NCBI GenBank assembly: GCA_027484445.1
Contig: JAIXSY010000051.1
Location: 50,606-114,605, forward strand
Length of the DNA: 64,000 nucleotides
DNA from: Verrucomicrobiaceae bacterium
GTDB lineage: Bacteria > Verrucomicrobiota > Verrucomicrobiia > Verrucomicrobiales > Verrucomicrobiaceae
Direction: 5' to 3'
Positions within the stretch are counted from its first letter, which is position 1, and every line of letters begins with the position of its first letter. Positions 60,501-64,000 of the stretch are shown here, piece by piece. A model generated the notes under the pieces. The model worked only from the letters and a program-made list of their open reading frames with translations. It ran no database searches and was not told the DNA's origin. The position numbers and the translations under genes are program-made.

Positions 60501-63500
60501 GGAGGCGCGGGCTCCGGGAATAACGGTGGTGGCGGCGGCGTGGGTGGGAGCGCGGCAACGAGCACTGGTAGCGGTGCCGGCGGATTTGGCGGGGGCGGTG
60601 GCGGTGGCTTTTCGTTAGCTGAAGGAGCTGGAGGTGGAGGAGCTGGAGGTTTCGGCGGCGGCGGCGGCGGCAGTAATGGCTCCGGCGGAAACGGGGGATT
60701 TGGCGGCGGCGGTGGTGCTGGAGGCTTCAACAGGGGCAGCGCTGGCACCGGCGGCTTCGGCGCGGGGAATGGACAACCCGGTGTAGGAGGCGGTGGATTG
60801 GGAGCTGGCGGGGCCGTTTTCGTCAGGCAGGGTGCTTCCGTCAACTTCGTCGATGGAAGCATCACTGGTGGCAGAGTGCAGGGCGGCACCGGCGCCAACC
60901 CGGGCCAAGCCATCGGCTCGGGGGTCTTCCTCGCCGGCAGCGCGACCTGGGACGTCTCCACCGGCCAGACCGTGACCCTGACCGACACACTCGGCGGCGG
61001 CACGGATGCGGAGATCACGGGCGGCTTCACCAAGACGGGCGCGGGCACGCTGGTGCTCTCCGCCACGGGCAACAGCCACACCGGCGGGACGAATGTGAAC
61101 GGCGGCACCTTGCGCGTGGATGGCACCTTCACGGCCGCCGCTTCCACCACCACGGTGGCGAGCGGGGCTACGCTGGAGGGCAGCGGGTCTCTGGCCGGGC
61201 CGGTGACGGTGCAGAGCGGGGCGACGTTCGGTCCCGGTTCGCCGAGCGCCACGGGCATCCTGCGCCCGGCGGCGGTGACGCTGACCAGCGGCAGCACCTA
61301 CCGGGTGCGGCTGAATGGGACCACGGCGGGGACGGATTACGACCAGCTCCAGGCCACGGGCAATGTGGTGCTGGGCGGGGCGACGTTGAGCGTGGCGGGG
61401 AGCATCCCGCCGGCGTTTGGCACCACTTTCACGCTGCTCCAGACCACGGGGACGCTGAGCGGGACCTTCCAGGGACTGGCCGATGGCGCGACGCTTACGG
61501 TGGGGCCGACGCTCTATCGCATCGCCTACACGACGACGGCGGTGACGCTGACGCCGATCATCGCCAACCTCACCCGGCTGCAGGCGGATGCGCCGTTCGA
61601 TCTCTTCGCGGCGACGGGGCAGGCGCCGGGCAGCGGGACTTTCAGCGGCACGGGCGTGAGTGGCCCGAATGGCGGCACCTTCACCCCCGGCACGGGTGCT
61701 GGCGTGCAGACAATCACCTTCACCCCGACGACGGGCAGCCCGTTGACCTTCACGATCACCGTGACGGAAACGCCGAGCCTGGTGGTGACGACAACGAGCG
61801 ATAGCTCGACAAACACCGACGGCCAGACCAGCCTGCGCGAGGCCCTCGCCTACGCCGCGACCCTAACCGGCCAAACACCAGTCATCCGCTTCACCGGCGA
61901 CCCGTTGGTGACCAATCCGCCTGCCAGCCCGACGGTGGCCAACTTCTCTGATGGCACCGTGCGGACGATCACGGTCTCGTCAACGAACCCACTGCCAAAC
62001 ATCACCGTGGAGACGACGATCGTCGGACCTGGAAGTGAAAAACTCACCGTCTCCGCGAGCTCGGGGGGCTCTGTCTTCACCATTCCCGCATCGCCCGCCA
62101 ATCCCGCGCTGACCCTGAGGGGGCTGAGCCTTACAGGGAGCACAATCAGGGGCGTGGCAAACTCCGGCAGCGGGCTGCTGACGCTGACGGATGTGGTGGC
62201 GGCCAACTTTAGCTCGTCGGGAATTGAGACGAAGGGCGCGGTGACTGCCAGCGAATGTAGCTTCGCAGGGTGCTACAGCGGCATCTTTGCGGCGGGCAGC
62301 ACAGGGATGATGACGGTGACGGACTGCGACTTCAGCAGCTGCACGAACACGGGAATCATCGGCGGAACCGGAGTCACGGCGCTGCGCTGCAAGTTCGATG
62401 GGACGACGAGCAGCTCTGCAGGCATCGCCCAGGTTAGCGGGCCGGTGACGGCGACGGCCTGCACCTTTGCCAAGGGCAGCTCCGGCATCAACGGTGCCAC
62501 AAGCGTGACGGTCACGGACTGTAGCTTCAAACAGAGCAGAACTAGCGGTATCTTCGGTATCACCGGTCCGGTGAATGCCCTGCGCTGTAGCTTCACCGAC
62601 CACGAACACTCGGGAATCCTCGGAGCCCAGAGCGCGTCGATCGCTGACTGTACCTTCACGGGCAACCGGACGACCGGGATCAGTGCCATCCTCGGCCTGC
62701 TGGTCGCGCGGAACTGCCTCATCCGAGGAAGTGGGAGCGTGGCCGCGGCAGGAGGAAAAGTGGTGATGGCGAACTGCGAGGTGAGCGGCGGCAGCTCGAA
62801 CGGAATCTCCTCCGGAGGACAGGGCATCGCGCTGACGAACTGCACGGTAGTGAATAGTGGGAACACGGCGCTCGCCCTCAACAACGACATCGGCAGCGTG
62901 ACGAATTGCACGATTGTGGGTCAGGTCTTAGGCATCAGCGGTGCAGGCAATCTGACGGTGGCAAACAGCATCGTCACCGGTGGCCTATTCGGGATCATCC
63001 AGGGGAACTACACTGATGGCGGTCACAATGTGATCGCCGCCACACCTGCTGCCGCCGGTCTGCCGGTGGATGGCACGGGCGCTGTCGTGCTGCAAAACAA
63101 CGGCGGCCCGACGAACACCGTGGCCCTGCCGCATGGCAGCCCTGCGATCGATGGTGGCGACAACGCGCAAGTGGGCCTCGATCCCGCCACGGGCCAGAGG
63201 CTCGCGGTCAGCGGCGGCGCGGGCAGCTTCACTTTGTCCTTTGCCGGAGAGACAACGAACGCACTGGCGTGGAACGCAGCAGCTTCCGCAGTGCAGGCAG
63301 AGCTGGCCGCGCTTACCACCATCGGCGGCGTAGGCGGCACGGTCGCCGTGGCAGCCACGGCAGGCGGTTACACCGTGACCTTCGGCGGCAGCCTCGCGGG
63401 CACCATCGTGCCGGTTCTTCCGACAAGCAGAGGCGGCGCGACTGTGACGCTGACCATGGGCCTCACGCCCCTGACCACCGACCAGCGCGGCGTGGGCTTC

Positions 63501-64000
63501 CCCCGCGTCCTTAGGGGCAGCGCTGCCAGCTCCTCCGCGCGTGTGGACATCGGGGCCTACGAGGCACCGCAGATCGTGGACGGCTTCAACGGTGTGGCGC
63601 TAGAGCAGCCGGTCTTTTCCGTGAATCAGGGCTCCACCTCGGCCACCCTCACCCTGGTGCGTGGGGGCAGCACGCAGCCCTTCAGCGTGCTGGTGAGCAC
63701 GGCCAATGGCACGGCCCAAACCAGCAACCCGCCCATGGCTGCGGCCATCGCCGGCACGAACCCCGCGACGGCGGACTACGTGGCGCTCAATGGCACCACG
63801 GGTCTCGTCAACTTTGCCAGCGGCGAAATGACCCGCACGCTGACCATCACCCTGCATTCCAAGACCGGGAACTCGGTGCCTAACAAGCGCTTCAACGTCA
63901 CCCTCGGCACCCCAACAGCAGGCGTGCCCCTGGGCGCGCAGACCTCCGCTGAGGTGCGCATCGTGGCCCAGGACAGCTTCAACCCGCTGCTCGCTGTGAC
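57516..64000 (+). CDS. Giant secreted surface protein, CSLREA/YWTD/beta-helix/Calx-beta (3' end beyond window)
   Basis: Open from ATG 57516 to the edge (at least 2161 codons), 92 bases after the kinase. Signal peptide 1-35 (LLSLPASAQ). Then, by rough residue: CSLREA domain 1 (44-70, VVNANDGVVSLREALGFAN); a beta-helix part ending in a choice-of-anchor-Q-like block (to about 400, GSPAIDAGSNA and LTTDQRGPGF); six YWTD-type propeller repeats (409-650); an IPT/TIG-like domain (659-745); CSLREA 2 (749-780); a Gly/Asn-rich stretch (879-1109); autotransporter-type strand repeat (TKTGAGTLVLSATGNSHTGG); CSLREA 3 (1419-1449); a long beta-helix; a second Q block interrupted by an insert; Calx-beta domain (from about 2030). 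No sorting signal is visible yet. Probably an adhesin or cell-surface protein. Confidence 0.9.
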   Translation, partial: MHSPSHPSLPYLCGISRCLTFGLWLSLLLSLPASAQENPSLTVTTTSDVVNANDGVVSLREALGFANSGAGGPSPTITFDPTVFATARTITLSGTQLPAITQSVTINGPTAGVTISGNGQSRIFQVNAGTVNLSRLTVTGGAVSIASDGGGGILQSGGTLHLSGCAITSNGALESASGGGVAVTGGTLRLSNCTLSGNRTEGPPGGAGGGGGLHNNGGTVTLTNCTLSGNTVGGGGDGGAISSLAGTTTLVNCTLSGNWVIAQNGGSGGGVEARSTVRCANTIIAGNFGDTDGADLTGALTSLGNNLIGKINGASGFTHGTNGDLVGTNAAPINPLLGALANNAGPTQTMALLPGSPAIDAGSNALAVDANNQPLTTDQRGPGFARVALGKVGGSLVTDIGAVEYTPGPVIYWTNANSNSIGRANLDGTGVKQDFIAGTTSPYGLAVDGRYVYWTRSFGTAIKRARLDGTGIEENFITGVVQTVGITVNGTHLFWADFTNGAGKIGRANLDGTGVNGSFITGLNRPRDVAVNGTHIFWTNYDGTTIGRANLDGTGVNNAFLTVPDRLDGIFVDANYLYWTRIFGTTIGRANLDGTGRDDNFITGASVPGGGQVTATHLFWANIGLGSIGRANLDGTGVNQVFIAGASSPSAVAVGPGFVAPVVTSSTTALAGNATTLTISGMNFDPVAAQNTVVFNNGAVGTVTAATATSLTVTFSQLPTSGGALTAVVTSGGVSSGTPIQVATATETPSLVVNTLSDTSTNTDGQTSLREAISYANTLSVRADITFNIPGGGTIALAAQNAAGARMLPILTNPNGITIDGANSGQGAIVIDGGSTSDTTGDRVLFIGVPDNTPAAAGGNLPSTKDTAWAIRNLTIQNGNARGGHSGNGTHRGGGGAGLGGSVFVNAGALDLVSVNFLSNRAVGGNSGALTGNNSGGGGLGGKGGGGGNSGRSGGGGFGLGADGGTNLSAGQPGSYTGAAAGGAGINGGAGGNQGGGAGSGNNGGGGGVGGSAATSTGSGAGGFGGGGGGGFSLAEGAGGGGAGGFGGGGGGSNGSGGNGGFGGGGGAGGFNRGSAGTGGFGAGNGQPGVGGGGLGAGGAVFVRQGASVNFVDGSITGGRVQGGTGANPGQAIGSGVFLAGSATWDVSTGQTVTLTDTLGGGTDAEITGGFTKTGAGTLVLSATGNSHTGGTNVNGGTLRVDGTFTAAASTTTVASGATLEGSGSLAGPVTVQSGATFGPGSPSATGILRPAAVTLTSGSTYRVRLNGTTAGTDYDQLQATGNVVLGGATLSVAGSIPPAFGTTFTLLQTTGTLSGTFQGLADGATLTVGPTLYRIAYTTTAVTLTPIIANLTRLQADAPFDLFAATGQAPGSGTFSGTGVSGPNGGTFTPGTGAGVQTITFTPTTGSPLTFTITVTETPSLVVTTTSDSSTNTDGQTSLREALAYAATLTGQTPVIRFTGDPLVTNPPASPTVANFSDGTVRTITVSSTNPLPNITVETTIVGPGSEKLTVSASSGGSVFTIPASPANPALTLRGLSLTGSTIRGVANSGSGLLTLTDVVAANFSSSGIETKGAVTASECSFAGCYSGIFAAGSTGMMTVTDCDFSSCTNTGIIGGTGVTALRCKFDGTTSSSAGIAQVSGPVTATACTFAKGSSGINGATSVTVTDCSFKQSRTSGIFGITGPVNALRCSFTDHEHSGILGAQSASIADCTFTGNRTTGISAILGLLVARNCLIRGSGSVAAAGGKVVMANCEVSGGSSNGISSGGQGIALTNCTVVNSGNTALALNNDIGSVTNCTIVGQVLGISGAGNLTVANSIVTGGLFGIIQGNYTDGGHNVIAATPAAAGLPVDGTGAVVLQNNGGPTNTVALPHGSPAIDGGDNAQVGLDPATGQRLAVSGGAGSFTLSFAGETTNALAWNAAASAVQAELAALTTIGGVGGTVAVAATAGGYTVTFGGSLAGTIVPVLPTSRGGATVTLTMGLTPLTTDQRGVGFPRVLRGSAASSSARVDIGAYEAPQIVDGFNGVALEQPVFSVNQGSTSATLTLVRGGSTQPFSVLVSTANGTAQTSNPPMAAAIAGTNPATADYVALNGTTGLVNFASGEMTRTLTITLHSKTGNSVPNKRFNVTLGTPTAGVPLGAQTSAEVRIVAQDSFNPLLAV
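58776..59430 (+). repeat. Six YWTD-type coding repeats (about 126 bases each)
   Basis: Within the giant gene the DNA segment encoding SIGRANLDGTG (or close variants) recurs near 58776, 58897, 59028, 59150, 59270 and 59395, spacing about 120-130 bases, each followed by xxFITG and preceded by YWTN/YWTR/FWAD/FWTN/FWAN. This is an LDL-receptor class-B-like (YWTD) propeller, here with six blades. Confidence 0.8.
59752..59842 (+). repeat. CSLREA segment copy A (near-identical to copy B at 61768-61857)
   Basis: The DNA around SLVVNTLSDTSTNTDGQTSL is nearly repeated at 61768-61857 (SLVVTTTSDSSTNTDGQTSL); both share the core encoding NTDGQTSLREA. Identity at DNA level indicates a recent internal duplication. 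The first CSLREA copy at about 57645-57730 is much more diverged. Confidence 0.7.
60163..60830 (+). repeat. Gly/Asn-rich low-complexity coding region
   Basis: About 220 codons of the giant protein dominated by Gly with Asn, Ser and Ala (runs such as GGGGGVGGS, GGFGGGGGGG). The DNA has many G-runs, so it may form G-quadruplexes and be unstable in copy number. Confidence 0.75.
61768..61857 (+). repeat. CSLREA segment copy B
   Basis: Second member of the recent internal duplication described for 59752-59842. Reading frame is kept and the central motif NTDGQTSLREALAYA is intact. Confidence 0.7.

Overview
The window looks like chromosomal DNA of a Verrucomicrobiota bacterium, most likely Prosthecobacter. 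The strongest evidence is an intact btubA-btubB-bklc locus (bacterial tubulins A and B plus bacterial kinesin light chain, minus strand, 32552-36154), a gene set known from that genus. Other families fit the PVC group: a DUF1501 protein, secreted sulfatases, a WPQWRGPNRDG-type beta-propeller, a sorbosone-dehydrogenase-like protein, Ser/Thr kinases with N-terminal zinc ribbons, an ECF sigma factor next to a kinase-WD40 fusion, and a CSLREA giant surface protein. The species is not determined here.

Layout. 1-11.6 kb: two-component system (kinase cut by the left edge), secreted lysozyme-like protein, GNAT, nucleoid-associated protein, sulfocyanin-like cupredoxin, PQQ-like propeller, Ser/Thr kinase, RluD-type pseudouridine synthase, exported MsrA and an RNase III-like protein. 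11.6-16.6 kb: a small RsbRD_N-like regulator, then an accessory patch with a fic gene interrupted by two TAG codons, a GNAT toxin-like gene convergent with a DUF1778 antitoxin-like gene, a NYN-domain protein, and a translationally coupled pair whose second member carries a HEPN-like motif. 16.6-31.8 kb: monomeric isocitrate dehydrogenase, FabZ-like dehydratase divergent from a PlsC-like acyltransferase, aguB-aguA (agmatine to putrescine), a PPP phosphatase, a GlcF-like Fe-S protein, a DEAD-box helicase, a beta-helix protein, a sialate O-acetylesterase, an FAD oxidoreductase and an ABC transporter. 31.9-36.5 kb: a small unknown ORF and the btub locus with an AT-rich leader. 36.5-53 kb: lipoprotein, ROK regulator, Kup, sorbosone-dehydrogenase-like protein, DnaG primase, two sulfatases, YaeQ, DUF1501, a Dabb lipoprotein, DUF502 and a catalytically dead M48-like membrane protein. 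53-64 kb: ECF sigma factor, kinase-WD40 protein and a giant secreted protein (at least 2161 codons, cut by the right edge).

How the genes connect. BtubA and BtubB form the heterodimer of the bacterial microtubule and Bklc is its TPR partner. AguB and AguA are consecutive steps of putrescine synthesis. The ECF factor, kinase and giant protein are co-oriented and may form a signalling-to-surface unit. The least explained parts are the accessory patch at 12.4-16.6 kb and the giant protein. No tRNA, rRNA, CRISPR array, IS element or prophage was recognised. Start codons were chosen by domain fit and signal peptides because Shine-Dalgarno sequences are mostly weak; the clearest ones precede btubB and a possible small ORF before the RluD-like gene.
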